From contig CM074818.1 of assembly GCA_037447605.1 (NCBI GenBank), positions 782,651 through 845,484 on the forward strand: a DNA stretch of 62,834 bases, read 5' to 3'. Numbering within the stretch: the stretch's first letter is position 1; every line of letters begins with the position of its first letter. Source of the DNA: Zygnema circumcarinatum. Lineage: Eukaryota; Streptophyta; Zygnematophyceae; Zygnematales; Zygnemataceae. Below are positions 35,401 to 47,055 of the stretch, piece by piece. Position numbers and translations under genes: made by a program. The notes beneath the pieces are model-generated. The model saw only the letters and a list, made by a program, of their open reading frames with translations, did not search any database and was not told the DNA's origin.

Positions 35401-36981
35401 TTTTTGTATTTTCGTTGGTCATATACACGTCCTTACCTATCCTCCTCCCCCATTCCCTCCCCTTTTACCTTTCTTCTCTCTATTTTTTGACTCTCTCTCC
35501 CTCTCACGATTTCTCACTCTCTCCCTCCCTCTCTCGCCCATCTGTCTCTCTCTCTCTCTCTCTCCCTCTCTCTCCCTCTCCCTCCCGCAGAAATACGCGG
35601 AAGAGGCCCCCTCCATGCCGGGGGAGGTTTGGTGGATCTTGCGCGCCACGCTGCGCCGCCTCCTCTTCAGTCCGTACAAAACGGACGCCAAACTCCTCCG
35701 CGACCTCCGCCGGCTCGGAGCCAACGACCAGCACAATGTCTCGCAGAGGATTGTGCGTGCTTGCGATTTTCCACATAGTTTCAAGTTTTTAGCTTTTGAC
35801 TTTTGTTCATGCTCGTAACGTTTTTCTGGACTCGAATTCTTTTCTTTCGTCTTTCTGATTTTTTTTGCTTTTTCCAGGATTTAGGATTTGCGGTTGAGGA
35901 CGTTCAGTGGTTAGCTGTATAACACCTGAATAATTGTGTTCTCGTCATATTTGTATGTTGCTTTGCCTGGTAAGTCATTGTTCAAGCTTGAGATTTTTTA
36001 TGGTTTGGCCTTTGCAGGTTGTAGGAAGCTTTGGTTTCGAGGGACCGGAGAATGAGGCGAAGGAAAGCGTGAAGGAGACGCGCGGGCACGTTGTGAAGCT
36101 CGGAGAGAGGGAGTACTCTCCGGAAGAGCTTTCGAGTCTCTTGATGCGAGCGCAAACAAAAGCGGTAATTTTTTTTGTTTCAAAGAACAATTGAAGAACA
36201 AGTGAAGGAGTTTACTGCGACCTTTGTTATGCATGGCACGCTTTTCTGCTCGTTAAGTCGAGCTGGGGTGCTTTTGGTTTAATGTGATTTTGAAAATTCA
36301 CAGAATTTGTGTACAAAAGAACAACTTCAACGAGTCTAAGGAATCCCTATACCTTATAGCCCTTCATTTTTTAGTTTGCGCTTTTGGTTGATTTTCCGCT
36401 TTTCCTCTCCCCTTCAAACTCTCGCACCGTTTCTTGTTGTCCTTCCATTCGCGTCTATATTCTGACCCTTCATCGTTTTCTCTTTCTCTATCTCTCTCTC
36501 GCCCTCTCTCGCTCTCCCTCTCCGGCCTTTTTTTGGGTATCTTAAAGCAGGGCATTGCAAGCTCCTCCAAGCCGGACCATCTCGCGGATGTGATTTTGGA
36601 GCAATTCGGAGAACACGTAGCGATTTCGACGGAGAAGCACGGCGATGATATGCAGGAGCTTAAAGTATGAAAAATTATAAACCAAACAATTCGAAAGTGC
36701 CAGAAATCAGAAAGGCAGAAATGGCAGAAACCACAAACTTCAATGCAGAAATTTTCTTTAGAAAAAACTCAAAACCCAAACCCTAAATCCTTAAAATACT
36801 CACCACGCTTGAAAGCGTCTTTTTTGGTTTTTTCCAGGAAACCTTGAAAACAGTTATGGCAAGCCTGCAGATCCAATCCGAGCGACTTGAACGCATGGAG
36901 CTCAAGCTTCAATCTGCGACCGTCCCAACGGAAAACGGCACTGCAGAAGATGGAACGGCGGAGGAGATTGTCAGAGATTAG
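21204..36981 (+). CDS. Polycystin-2-like (TRPP) channel, copy A, complete
   Basis: Exons: 21204-21259, 23933-24000, 24240-24403, 24959-25039, 25296-25507, 26224-26428, 26787-26954, 27133-27187, 27376-27485, 27625-27682, 27817-28117, 28306-28475, 28747-28854, 29229-29372, 29718-29879, 30082-30294, 30730-30874, 31169-31237, 31979-32198, 32450-32594, 32765-33065, 33771-33959, 34143-34323, 34876-35076, 35591-35752, 36018-36164, 36551-36664, 36838-36981. All phases match; the total is 4,293 nt (1,430 residues). S1 is near residues 59-80 (SFVLFTALYITVLYL). An extracellular region of about 900 residues follows, then the polycystin domain (NRVVIGLLLSHER), S2-S5, a pore with F-S-T-L start and VGD filter at 1191-1193, and S6 (FITFNLLIAIIIEAYMEV). 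The tail ends in a short coiled coil. Polycystin-2 proteins are Ca2+-permeable cation channels of cilia and other membranes; that role is inferred by family. Exons 2 and 8 are short and the least certain. Confidence 0.85.
21262..23775 (+). repeat. ~2.5 kb purine minisatellite in intron 1 of gene A
   Basis: About 45-50 copies of a 50-60 bp purine unit close to GGGATAGAGGAGGGGAGGG followed by AAGGAGGGAGGCGGAGAGAG. The equivalent introns of copies B (39241-39511) and C (50077-50322) are about 250-270 bp with the same composition but no large array, so the expansion is specific to A. The long antisense Ser/Leu/Pro frames across it are artefacts. Confidence 0.9.
25296..25507 (+). other. Cys-rich LNR-type module 1 of channel A (exon 5)
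   Basis: The exon encodes a compact Cys motif, DPLCGNGICESPTEHEQ followed by FGRFGCLADCGKF, resembling the LNR/Notch-like CxNGxCE..GCxxDCG pattern seen in extracellular parts of protist and algal channels. It is almost identical in copies B (40767-40978) and C (47958-47747), the most conserved exon among the three, which suggests strong constraint or recent conversion. Confidence 0.6.
25917..25926. other. 10-N assembly gap in intron 5 of gene A
   Basis: Ten undetermined bases within a CCCCTCT microsatellite in intron 5. It does not touch an exon. Confidence 0.99.
28747..29879 (+). other. Cupredoxin-like domain of channel A (exons 13-15)
   Basis: Residues about 549-687. Exon 13 carries VGDTVEWVWSDDNPHSI, a hallmark of plastocyanin-like folds where the His is normally a copper ligand. 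Exon 15 ends with QYSSRGYGDSNNGYLTIL at the place where blue copper proteins have a Cys-x-His-Met loop before the last strand. The Cys is replaced by Ser and no second His or Met is visible, so copper binding is unlikely. Exon 14 is an insertion with two Cys. The same layout is in copy B (43997-45237). Confidence 0.55.
29383..29443 (+). repeat. (TATG)n microsatellite in intron 14 of gene A
   Basis: Tandem TATG just after the donor GTATGT. The paralogous intron of copy B has a longer degenerate version at 44826-44937. Confidence 0.9.
30082..30294 (+). other. LNR/Notch-type module 2 of channel A (exon 16)
   Basis: Residues about 688-758. The Cys pattern with LSNGKCEPECNN, then YYCAFDGGDCSC is a canonical Lin-12/Notch repeat with the DGGDC calcium-binding end, followed by a short CACPVGQ stretch. 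Copy B has the equivalent at 45490-45702 (NGKCDPACNN, AYDGGDCSC). Confidence 0.8.
35090..35590 (+). repeat. Dispersed repeat, copy 2, in intron 24 of gene A
   Basis: Starts 14 bases after the splice donor at 35077 and runs to the acceptor before exon 25. It matches 17338-17965 without the MITE. Nearly the whole intron consists of it. Confidence 0.75.
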
Positions 36982-37005
36982 AAGACACGGTCATGATAAA
37001 CACTG
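36942..37005 (+). repeat. 3' end of gene A, inverted-duplicate copy 1
   Basis: About 64 bases spanning the last codons and stop of gene A (AGAAGATGGAACGGCGGAGG) through CATGATAAACACTGCC recur inverted at 37588-37651 with about five differences. Confidence 0.85.
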
Positions 37006-37587
37006 CCACATAACTGAAAACTCAGGAGAGAATGTTTTTGGAATATAGCAGAACGGAGGCGCGACGTAGAACGTGCCTGAAAAAATGTTGTATCTAATGG
37101 AGGGCGAATCTGGGGTTCATTTCATGTTGAAACAATTTTATTTGGATGGGTCCCGGAACAAGGAGTCGCTCAATTACTTCTGATGATGAGAGATCAGGGC
37201 GATGGGCAGGTGATATGGATGGATCATGAGGAATGGGTTGTAAGGAATGGTGGATAGGTGGTTTGCGTAGAGCCACAGAGAGGGTGATCAGATATTTGCC
37301 TAGCAGAAGAGATCAACAACAACAATGTTAGTGGATCTTCATTGTTGAGTGGACTCTTTGCCTCAAAATCTTTCTCCTTATGATCAATATCGTGTGCATG
37401 CGTGTCCCTTATTCGAACCCATGGATTTACTTTCTCATATTCGAAGTGGTTTTAGTGGAATTCAACATCTGTTGGGATTCAATCTCTGCTTGCTATTATT
37501 CATCACACTTATATACTTCTGAAAAAGTCTGTGAAGCCTGTCTTGACCACTAAGCTTTCAGCCTGCATAGTCAACCTTAGTTAGGCA
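37006..37587. other. Spacer between the inverted copies; no gene seen
   Basis: Holds the likely 3' untranslated region of gene A and then unique sequence without a supported coding region. Confidence 0.4.
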
Positions 37588-38212
37588 GTGTTTATCATGA
37601 CCATGTTTTCTAATCGCTGGCAATCTCCTCCGCCGTTCCATCTTCTGCTTTTTTGCAATGCAACTTGGAACGGAAGAGCACCATCATCAACATGAGCAAC
37701 AACTGACTGAAGCAACGGACAATCAGCAACAAGGAAACGCGAACCCAAAATAAGAGCAACAAGACCCCAACTACCCAAAAACGCAGTAAGCGCCACACGA
37801 ACAGTCGGGATGAGTCCCAAACCGCCCGCCGAAATAGGGAGCGAAGCTTGCATACGTGCAAGCGGGCCCTCCAGCCGATCAAAAATACCAAGATCCAAAA
37901 GGCGATGACATACAGAAGACTAGCGCTCGTCAAAAGATTGCAATGTCTCAAGGAAAGGGTGGAAGGGAGAGTTCGCAAAAGGTAAGAACGATGCAAAGCA
38001 AAATAACGAGTAAGCAAAGAAAAAGCTACCGTAGGATTTGAAAGTCGTGGAAAGGACAAGTTACGGCAGGAAACGTCAGAAAACAGAGCGAAAAATGGCA
38101 GAAAAATTAAAACCCGCAGCAAAACAGCAGCAAAACAAAACAAAAGAAAAACAAAAAGGCACACAGACAAGAACGACAGAGCAATGCAGCGGGATACGCC
38201 ACCTGAAAACAA
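37588..38212 (-). pseudogene. LINE-like reverse-transcriptase relic joined to a copy of the gene A 3' end
   Basis: On the minus strand from about 37900 down, the frame reads LARMQASLPISAGGLGL followed by ALTAFLGSW, the style of C-terminal reverse-transcriptase regions of non-LTR elements in green-lineage genomes. Upstream, to 38212, only Leu/Arg-rich broken frames remain. At 37651 the sequence changes into an inverted copy of the last codons of gene A, ending in EDGTAEEIASD and TAG. The LINE call rests on one motif. The join could come from 3' transduction, template switching or rearrangement. Confidence 0.45.
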
Positions 38213-38387
38213 AACAACAACGAGAGGCTGCCACGTGGCCGCAGCAAAGGCGACTGCAGCAGCGCAACGGTTGGAAGTATCTATCGTTTTGCTTGGCTTG
38301 GCTAGGGGGAAAATGGCATTGATCTCACGATGGTGATCTCATGATGGCATGGGGAACCATGCGGGACGTTTTCCCTTTCGCTCGTGT

Positions 38388-38473
38388 GGACGGACGGGCG
38401 GACGGACGGGCGGACGGACGGACGGACTGACGGACTGACGGACGGACGGACGGACGGACGGACGGACGGACGG
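38388..38473 (+). repeat. (GGAC)n microsatellite
   Basis: GGACGGACGG-type tetranucleotide array with CTGAC variants. No gene is supported in 38213-39184. The stretch before 39185 holds the upstream region of channel gene B, including a TTTAGGG word near 39062. Confidence 0.9.
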
Positions 38474-39184
38474 CGGAAGGCGGCAGGTGACGAAGCGGTG
38501 GAGCTGCGGCACATTTCGTTTGGAGGTTGGTACAAAACTTTGCGCGTCAGGTTCCGTCTCCGGAGCTTCCACCAGCTCCTGTCCGGGCGTTTGTTGGTTT
38601 TGCAAAGTCTCGCCACCAACAAAGAGGGCTTTCAGCTCTTTTTGGCAGTTTCTGTCAGTGCTAGTAACGTAGGGAGTGGCAGCCTTAAAAACCAGTCGGC
38701 GTACGGTACGTTACATATGTTGACTTTGGTTTGATAAACAGAGTGGGTTGATCTGGCGGTTTAGAAGTGGATCAAGAGATCCATGATCATACTTGTACCG
38801 GTCTGTTTCTGAGTTTGGTGGAATCAAGCGATCCTTTATCCAGTCAAATAGGTTGTCGGGTCTTGACCTCCAACCAATGGTAACCCGTCACGTGTATTAC
38901 ACGTGGCGTGTCCCAATTGGACCATACATTCCTGGTATTGGCGAGTAGTGGTCCGGACCGAACTTTATTACTCAACGGAACCGAAAGGATGCCGTACAGT
39001 ACCGTACAGGAAGGTACAGTAAGGAAATACAAGTACAACTTGTGGCAGGGCAGGCGCACTCTTTAGGGTTTCGACCTTTCTTTTGTAAAATAAAATCTGC
39101 ACCAAAAGAGCCGTGTGCTCTGCACTCGCGCGGTGGCCCCTCGCCCTCTCTGGGCACTCCCTCCCTCTCCGGCCCCGTGCCGCC

Positions 39185-42100
39185 ATGGCGGCGCAGACCG
39201 TTATGTTGCGGGACGAGCTTGTTTATGTGGAGGATGAGGAGTAAGTAGGGGGAGGCGAGGGGAGGGAGAGCGAGACCAGGAGAGGGAGGGAGTGAGGAAG
39301 GGATGGAGGAGGAAAGGGAATGGGGGAAGCGGAGAAAGGCAGAGGGAGAAGAGGGACGGAAGGAAAGGCAGCTCCATTGAAAATCTAATTTCAGGATTTG
39401 TTCCAGGGTTCAACTTACGGTTCATGTCTGTAGCAAAAAAAATAGGAACGGGTTGGAATTTTGTATTTATGGTTTGCATTGAAGCTGAGACTGCGATGGT
39501 GTTGAATGCAGAGTCATATTCGATACAGGCTGCGATGGCGAGCGCAACGTTACCATGGAGGAAAAGCAAGACTTGGCAGGTCAAAATGATTGTACCAGCA
39601 ATAACATGAGCACATACAAATATCTAATCTTTGTGTACAAAAGTAACTGTAACGTACTTTCAGAATGCAAAGTAACACGGAACGTAAATAGAACATGCAA
39701 AACTCGATCGTTTTCCCATTGGAGCAAGAGGACGAGCTGGAGAATGTGGCTGTCATGGTTCCATTTCCAATCCCAAATACGTTGGGCCAAGTTGAAGCTT
39801 TCAATACGAAATGTGTCAACTTGGTATTGACAGGTTTTTGAAGGAGAATGCAGAAATTTATGCCAAAGTTCATCAGGCCAGCAACCACATTTGGATGTAC
39901 ATTCAGTTGGGATCGTTCGTTCTGTTCACGGCCCTATACATCACGGTGGTGTACCTGCAAGCGAACTCATTTCTCACTTATGAGATTTCTACTTCTCATC
40001 AAGCTTTGCTTCCGCCAGTGAGTTTTCCTTACGTGCTTCTTCACGATTCTGAGGGTATTAGGGTTGGATTTTTCTCTCTGTCTCATGCTCTCTCAATACT
40101 CTTTTCCTTTTTCAAGTATTCCTCTCACTGGTTTCCTCTCTCTCGTTCTCCCTCGTTCCCATCATCATGTCAACTCTTTCCCTCATTTCAAGTTGCAATG
40201 GAAACCATAAACTCGATTGTTTTATCCGATTCATGGAAACCCTCAACGACTAAATCCCAAACATCCTTATACGTCAACCTTGCATTTTTCCTCGCATGAG
40301 TGCGACAAAGGGGTCTTTAGGAGATCGTTGGATGTGTAAGTGACTTGTGGGGGGGAGCTTGTATACACCCTAATTTGAATTATTTTTTAATTCATTGTGT
40401 GTGGTTTGAACTAATTTAAGGTGTCTGCACGCAGGGCGCAAGTGCGACCGCCCCAGTCATATTCTCCAAAGGCCCGTCCGAAATATATGATTGGCTAAAT
40501 GAATCGTTCATTCAGGTTGTTTTCTTCATCGTTTTTCCTAAATTTTTAGGTCCCTACATTCGCTTCTACATGGTACATTAGTAGAATCGTTTTTTTTTCC
40601 TTTCTTTTGGGGTATTAAGAATTGATGAGATCATAATGTGTAACGTGGGTCAGACCTGCAAGATCAGGATTCGTCCTGCAAGATTAGGGTTGGCCATGCA
40701 ATATTCTGACTTGAAGTGCCAGGCTTTGACTATGAAGGTCCTGAAATGTGTGAATTTGGCATGCAGACGGTGTGGGCGGATCCATTGTGCGGCAACGGCA
40801 TCTGCGAGTCCCCGACGGAGCACGAACAGTTCGGACGGTTTGGCTGTTTGGCGGACTGCGGCAAGTTCGCGAACACAACAAGGGTCGTGCTCAGCCTCTC
40901 TAACGACTTCACTTCGCCGCAGGAGCAGGCGGCTGCCTCATGGAACCTCTGCATGTCGCGCCCCGTCGGGTTCTGCTGGTGAGGCCTGCTGCGTGCCAAC
41001 ACTCCTGCAGGGAGTCAGAGCAAGTAGATAGAATGTGTGGAATGTACTGAAGTTATTGCGGGGATGGTTCCGATTGTTCTTTAAGCTGGGAACAGATTTC
41101 GAACTTCTATTCACCGTGAACTTATCTCTCTTCCCTCTCCTACTCTCCTACTGCGCCCACTTGGCTTATTTTCTGCCTCCCGCGCTCACTCTCTCTTTCC
41201 TGTTCCTCTAACTCCCCCTCTCTTCCTTCTCTCCTAAATCTCTTCCTCGCCCTCTTTCCTCGACCTCTCCCTTGCCCGTATCCCGTTCTCCCCTCTCCCT
41301 CTCCCCTAACCCCTCTATTCTCTCTCACTCTTTGTCCCTCTCTCTAATCTCTCCTCTAACATCTCACCACTCCCCTCCCCCTTCTGTCTCTCCCTCTCCT
41401 TCTCCCACTCCCTCTCCCTCTCCCTATCCCTCTCCCTACTTTTCCAGGTATTCTAGTGACCAGGTCTTTTTGGACCTCCATCAGGAAAACAACGAGATTC
41501 AGTTGGACCTCCCTGATGGCGACTGGAAGCTTCAGCTAAATGCGCCCTCGGGAGGAGTGGAGGGGCAGATTTTTTTGGCGGGCGATGTGTCGGATCTGCT
41601 CCGTTTTGGAGGTTGCAATGAGACTCAGCCGCTGTTCGATGCATGCAGAGAAGTGGGCCCCTGCCCTGCTTTGAGGGTTTTTAATGTTTCCTGCTTGTTA
41701 GGGTATGGCTCTTCAGGGGTCTAGAGGAACATTTTTTTAGGATTTGCGGAATGTGAGGGGAGGGGAGAGAAGTGAAGTGTACAGTTGAACTGACAATCAG
41801 GTGAAGATTGTGATTGTGATTGTTGTGTCAGGCCATTGCGACGCTTAGGGTTACCTGGCGTGTGATAGTGAAGGCGTTGCGGGCCTATTCTTTTCCTTCG
41901 TCGTGTATTCCTTGTCCTTAAGTAATCATTTATCTAAACTCCTTGAAACTTATAAAGTCTGACATTGGCTTTTTTGGTTGTACTTTGAAGGCTTGTGCGT
42001 CGATCTCGACATGCATTCAAACATATTGCGAGCCATCAGCTGATTATTCTGGCGACCTGAATTATACCATATCAACAGCATTTTCGGACTGTGCTACTGT

Positions 42101-45100
42101 ATGCGCTTGGACTCCTGAAGCAGTGTTGGACCTGAACGTGACATCATGCAGCGATGATGTACGGCTCTCAATCCTAAACTCGGAAGGTTTGAGTATTTTT
42201 TTTTCTCAGTTCTTAAGATCAGGGTATAAAGGAAATAATTTGAACTGACGTTTCTTTCAGAATGGCTACTTTCGATATCCAGAAATGTAGTTTTGTCAGT
42301 TCCATTTTTTATTTGTATCATGTTTGTCTGGGTTGTTTTCACCAGATTTTGTTTTCTGGGGAGAATCCGTTTCTCAAAACAGGATCCCTCAAATGCAATT
42401 GTAGGTCGCCTTTACCTTCGTCCCGCTTTTTTATCCTAGTTGAGTCTTTACGGCATTGTCTGGGTTCACTCGTCCAGCATAGGCTCTAAGTGCACTACAT
42501 ACCTCTGTTTTGCTGGAGGACTCTGAATATTACTTTCTTAGTGTTGGAGAAGTTTAGGATTTGAGTCTTAGTAAACGAGGGAGACAATGATCCATTTGGA
42601 GCAGGGACACAAAGTGCTGCTCTTGCACCTGCGCCTGCCCCGACTTCAACCCGATCAGGTCCGCCACCTCCAGTCTCACCAGTGAGTGCTCTCTCTCTCC
42701 CTCTCTCTCATTCTATCCTTCTCTCCCTCTCCACGGTTCTCTCCTACGTTTCTCACTACCGGCTCTCAACCTTCACAAACCCTCAATCCTAAATGCTAAC
42801 CCCTCGGCATACAGACGGTTGGCGGCCGTCGACTCTTTCAGTCCTCCGAAGATGACTACTGGCATAAGTGCACGGGTGACTCCTCCCTCCGCCTCCTCCT
42901 CTTCAACGCATTCTCTGTCGGCCTTTCTGCCCCCCCCCCAGTCCCTCCCTTCGGACCCTCGATTCTAACCTCCTTATCTTCTCCCCATTCACCTTCCCTC
43001 CCTCCACAGCGGCCGCACCCTCCACATCCGCAGCCCAGGATCTCATCTGGTCCGGTCTGGGCCGCGACGACGACGAGCGCAACTACCGCATGGACCAAGC
43101 CGTGACGCGCGCATTTTTGACATTGATAAAGGACACGTGTATTGGGACTTATAGATTTTCGCAAAATCACGCAATATATGGAATGGCAGCCTTCATGAAA
43201 CTCTATATGGGAGCCTCCAACTCATCGACTAATTTCACCGATACGGAGATGGAGTGGACTGAATTTGCCACTTGGATTGCAAATGACACCTCAGTATACG
43301 GCTTGCTCTCGGCTTTGCACAAGGCACATCCGTGAGTGCGGGAACAGACCATCAACGTTCCAAATAATCAAGAAACCTAAGCTTTCTATTAGCGCTCGCA
43401 CTGGAAAATCCTCAAGCTCTTGAGAAATTGCGGAACCTTGGAGGTTTTAAGTGTTTTTAGAACCTCTGAAAAACTCGAGCACTATAAACACTTTTAAACG
43501 TGAGCTTATTTGTGTTTGCAGCGATCATTTTGGTCGTGATCAAGTCAATCGCTTTATCGACATCCTTGTTGCAGCCATTGCTTCGGTTGGCACCTTCAAA
43601 GATGACTATTTGGTAGATCTCGGAAACTGGCTGCATCGCATGGACGACTGTCTCGCGGATTCGGAACGATACACTTGTCGTGAAGGTGACCTTACATTAA
43701 AAAATAAAATCGTTGGTTGTTTATGATTCCTGAAGGTTTCTTTTTTCGTTCCAACTTCTTTCAGTGTTTAATACATCGCATGAACATGATTATTCGTCCC
43801 TTCAGTTGCTTTCGGAATCTTCAAATGGTTCGGAGGTTTTAGGATTTTGTACGCCGTGTATAAAAAGGGTAATTGAGTTTTTTACAATTTAGGATTTGTA
43901 CATTTTAGAGCATGTTAGATTTTCAGAGACGTGCGTAGTTTCTCACGAAAAGCTGACCATCAATGTTTTTCCAAAAAAATTGTTGTTGTTTTGCAGCGGA
44001 TCACGTTCTGCCGTGGGCTTCGGGCTCGCAACTGAACCACACCGTCTCTGTGGGAGACACTGTGGAGTGGACCTGGACTGACGACAACCCGCACTCCATA
44101 GAATGTGCTCTCTCTGTCACTTTTGCCCCCTCATTTACTACCTCGCTCTCTCCTCTCCCTCGTCCACTCTCTCTGCCTCCCACTCTCTCCCCTCCTTTTT
44201 TATCCAACTCCCTCTCCCCCTTTCTCCCTTTCTCCAGAAACCCTAAAATGTGTGTTAAAAAGTGTAGTTATTATCGGTATTGAATGTTTTCCGTAATAGC
44301 AAGGTTCGACTGTTTTTGTCTTTAGGGTTATCAGACTGCCTTCGTCTTTCATAATTGTACCTGCAGTGCAAATTATTTACTCTTTGAGCAAGTTTTTAGT
44401 GGCCTTTACGAGGCTTTAGAGTTGTGAGAAGTTGATTTCTGCAGCGCTCTTCAGGCGCCTCGCCTTCATCTCCCTACTCATCTCGTCTTTCCTCCCTCCC
44501 TTCTTCTACCTCCCTTCGTCCCTCCCTCCCTCTCCCTCCCTCTCTCCCTTCCTGCCTCCCTTCCTCCCCTCCTCCCTTTCCGTTCCTCTCTTCCTCCCTT
44601 CTCCTCCATCTTTTCCTCCCGTTGCCTTCCTCCTACCCACCCTCTCTCCCCATCCCTTGCTCCCTCCCTCGCTCACCCAGTTGTGAACAGTTCGGCCCTC
44701 ACCATTGGCGACACCGCTAAATTTTTCTTGTATGGCTTTGGAGGCGGCCGATGGGCGGTTTCGAGAAAGACGAAGTGCTCCCCCGACAACCTCCACAAAT
44801 ACGGCGTGGTACCCTGCGTTCTTGGTATGTACTACGTATGTATATATGTATGAATGTATGTATGTATGTATGTATGTTTGTATGTATGTATGTATGTATG
44901 TATATATGTGTATGTATGTATGTATATATGTATATGCTAGGGTTTCAGAGTGGTCACACGTTGTCCACGGCATAGTTTTAAACTGAAAAGTGAAATCGCT
45001 TTGCGCAAGCAATGGTCAGCAATGTGATGCAGGGGAATCTTTTTCTGATCCTATCTGTTATTGTGTTCTCCGTGGCAGAACTTCCATCGGAAGGCCCTTC

Positions 45101-46679
45101 CACATTCAAATACTGCCACCATTTTTCTCCTAAAGAGTTTCCGGATCCCCCCTATGTTGTTCAGTACTCGTCACGAGGCTATGGCGACTCAAATATCGGA
45201 TACTTTACTATTCTTGAAAAGCCAAAAAGCCCACCATGTGAGTTCCATCTCCTAATCCATATTCTACAAACCGTAAATCCCTAAAAACCCTAAAAACCTT
45301 GAACTACTCAAACCTTTCACATGTTCAGTTTTCTTAAGACAAATTTCATGTACTTCAAATGGCTCCGCTTGACTGCGGGAACAACATCTCGATCCACATT
45401 TTGCAGCTTCTTCAACCCCTAAACTTCTTTCTACTCTCAGGCCCTTGTTACAATTTATTTTTAGAGATTTCCTGTTCATTTTCTTGCAGATGTTAGCAAC
45501 AGATCGTACGAAAACTTCGTCCCCATCAATTACCAATGCTCAGAGAACTGCCCCTTGAGCCAACTGAGCAACGGCAAATGTGACCCAGCATGTAACAACT
45601 TCTACTGTGCATATGACGGGGGGGACTGCTCCTGCTCTTTGGATGAGGCCGGCCTCTCGTCCTGCGCCTGCCCGGCTGGGCAGGCAAGAGGAGACGAAGG
45701 CTGTAAGAAACCCTAAAAATCTTGAAAACTGCTTCAAACTCCAAAAACCTGAAAACTGTTCCTCTCTCTCTCTCCTCTCCCATTCCTCACTCCCACCTCT
45801 TTCGCTCTCTCCTCCCTGCTTATCTTCGCAGCAGTCCTCGTCACAGTTCCCTAAATGCCCCACTCTCGCTCGCTCTTTCTCTCGTTTTCTGCTCTTCTCT
45901 TTTCGTCTCTCTCTCTGTCTCTCTCTCCTTCGCCTTCCCTTTTTTCTTCTCTGCCTGCCTCGACTCCGCTTTTTGTCTCTCTCTGTCACTCTGCCTCTCT
46001 CGCTCTCTTTCCATTTTTCTCTCTCTCTACCCCCTTTTCCTCCGTCCTATTTCCCTCGCCCTATCTCCCTTCTCTTCCTTCCTCCACTCCTACCTTGAAG
46101 CTCGACATGTACCCTGTCGCCCACATTTCTGCATTGCATTGATTATTTGTTATTGCTGCAGTGTGCTGTGTGGGAGGAGCCATTGGTTCAAACTTGCAGT
46201 TTACATTTTCCCTTCGAACCTATGGAGAAAACTTGTCCGAGTCCAATGCAAATTTTGCTCCCTCAAGTACCACCCCTCTCACTCGCACGGTTGCCATTCA
46301 AAACAGGTAGATATTTAGATTTTCAAGACCCACGAAAAAAAAAAAAGGCACAAAAAAAGCCTGTAGTTTTTTCCACTGCCCGAAAAATTCTGTTCTTTTG
46401 TTCACTATTCGAAGGTTCCATGATTTTTAAGTGCTGACCCGAAAACTAGAGAGAAATCTCAGTTTATTGGAGAAAAATCAGGTGTGAGGGGGATGTACAG
46501 GAGGGCAGAGGGGGGGTGAGAGAAGGAGAGGGGAGTTGTGAGAGGAGTGTGGGAGGGGAAGGAGGGAAGAAGAGGAACAAAAATATACATATTTTTTTTT
46601 TGCGCTGCAGAGTGGTAATTGGTCTACTACTTTCACAGGAAAGGACAAGCGGAGATTTGAAATGGTGTAATCAGGGAAA
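39185..46679 (+). CDS. Polycystin-2-like channel, copy B, 3' part lost in gap
   Basis: Exons: 39185-39240, 39512-39579, 39854-40017, 40435-40515, 40767-40978, 41448-41652, 41991-42158, 42346-42400, 42572-42681, 42815-42875, 43010-43331, 43522-43685, 43997-44104, 44681-44824, 45079-45237, 45490-45702, 46162-46306, 46611-46679. They correspond one to one with exons 1-18 of copy A, in the same phases, and encode 834 residues without a stop. Features are S1 (SFVLFTALYITVVYL), LNR-type module 1, the cupredoxin-like domain, LNR module 2 and the first strand of the polycystin domain (NRVVIGLLLSQERTSGDLKW). Exons 19-28 (S2-S6, pore and tail) should lie beyond 46948, where the assembly has 100 Ns. Nothing argues that B is a pseudogene. 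Its start matches A (MAAQ against MAVQ) and the 19-residue first exon is the same length. Confidence 0.82.
44826..44937 (+). repeat. (TATG)n microsatellite in intron 14 of gene B
   Basis: TATG/TATA repeats directly after the donor GTATGT, matching in position the microsatellite of copy A at 29383. Confidence 0.9.
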
Positions 46680-46947
46680 GTAAGCCTTTCTATGCGTTTC
46701 CCAGTGTTTGACTTTAATTTATATATTCTTTTTATTCAATTATCCTTTTCTACGTTCTGGAACCCTAGTGGCCTTAAAATCCCTCATATCGTGAGGACAT
46801 TCAAGGCCAGCTTGATAAGGCTAGAAACTCTGAATATTTGAAACCTTAAAGTTAGCGTATGAAACCCTAAAAGTATGCTTTGAACCCTTAAGTTAGGGTT
46901 TTGAGACTTTCATTTCATGCTTTTTAACCCTGAAGTTAGGATTTTTG

Positions 46948-47047
46948 NNNNNNNNNNNNNNNNNNNNNNNNNNNNNNNNNNNNNNNNNNNNNNNNNNNNN
47001 NNNNNNNNNNNNNNNNNNNNNNNNNNNNNNNNNNNNNNNNNNNNNNN
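46948..47047. other. 100-N assembly gap between channel copies B and C
   Basis: Exactly 100 Ns, the conventional placeholder for a gap of unknown size. Gene B enters it from the left on the + strand and gene C from the right on the - strand, both unfinished. Confidence 0.99.
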
Positions 47048-47055
47048 GAGGTTAC

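Noticed and set aside
37094-37560. Possible small gene in the spacer after gene A
   Set aside because: Only a 60-residue frame without recognisable features. More likely 3' untranslated region and intergenic sequence.
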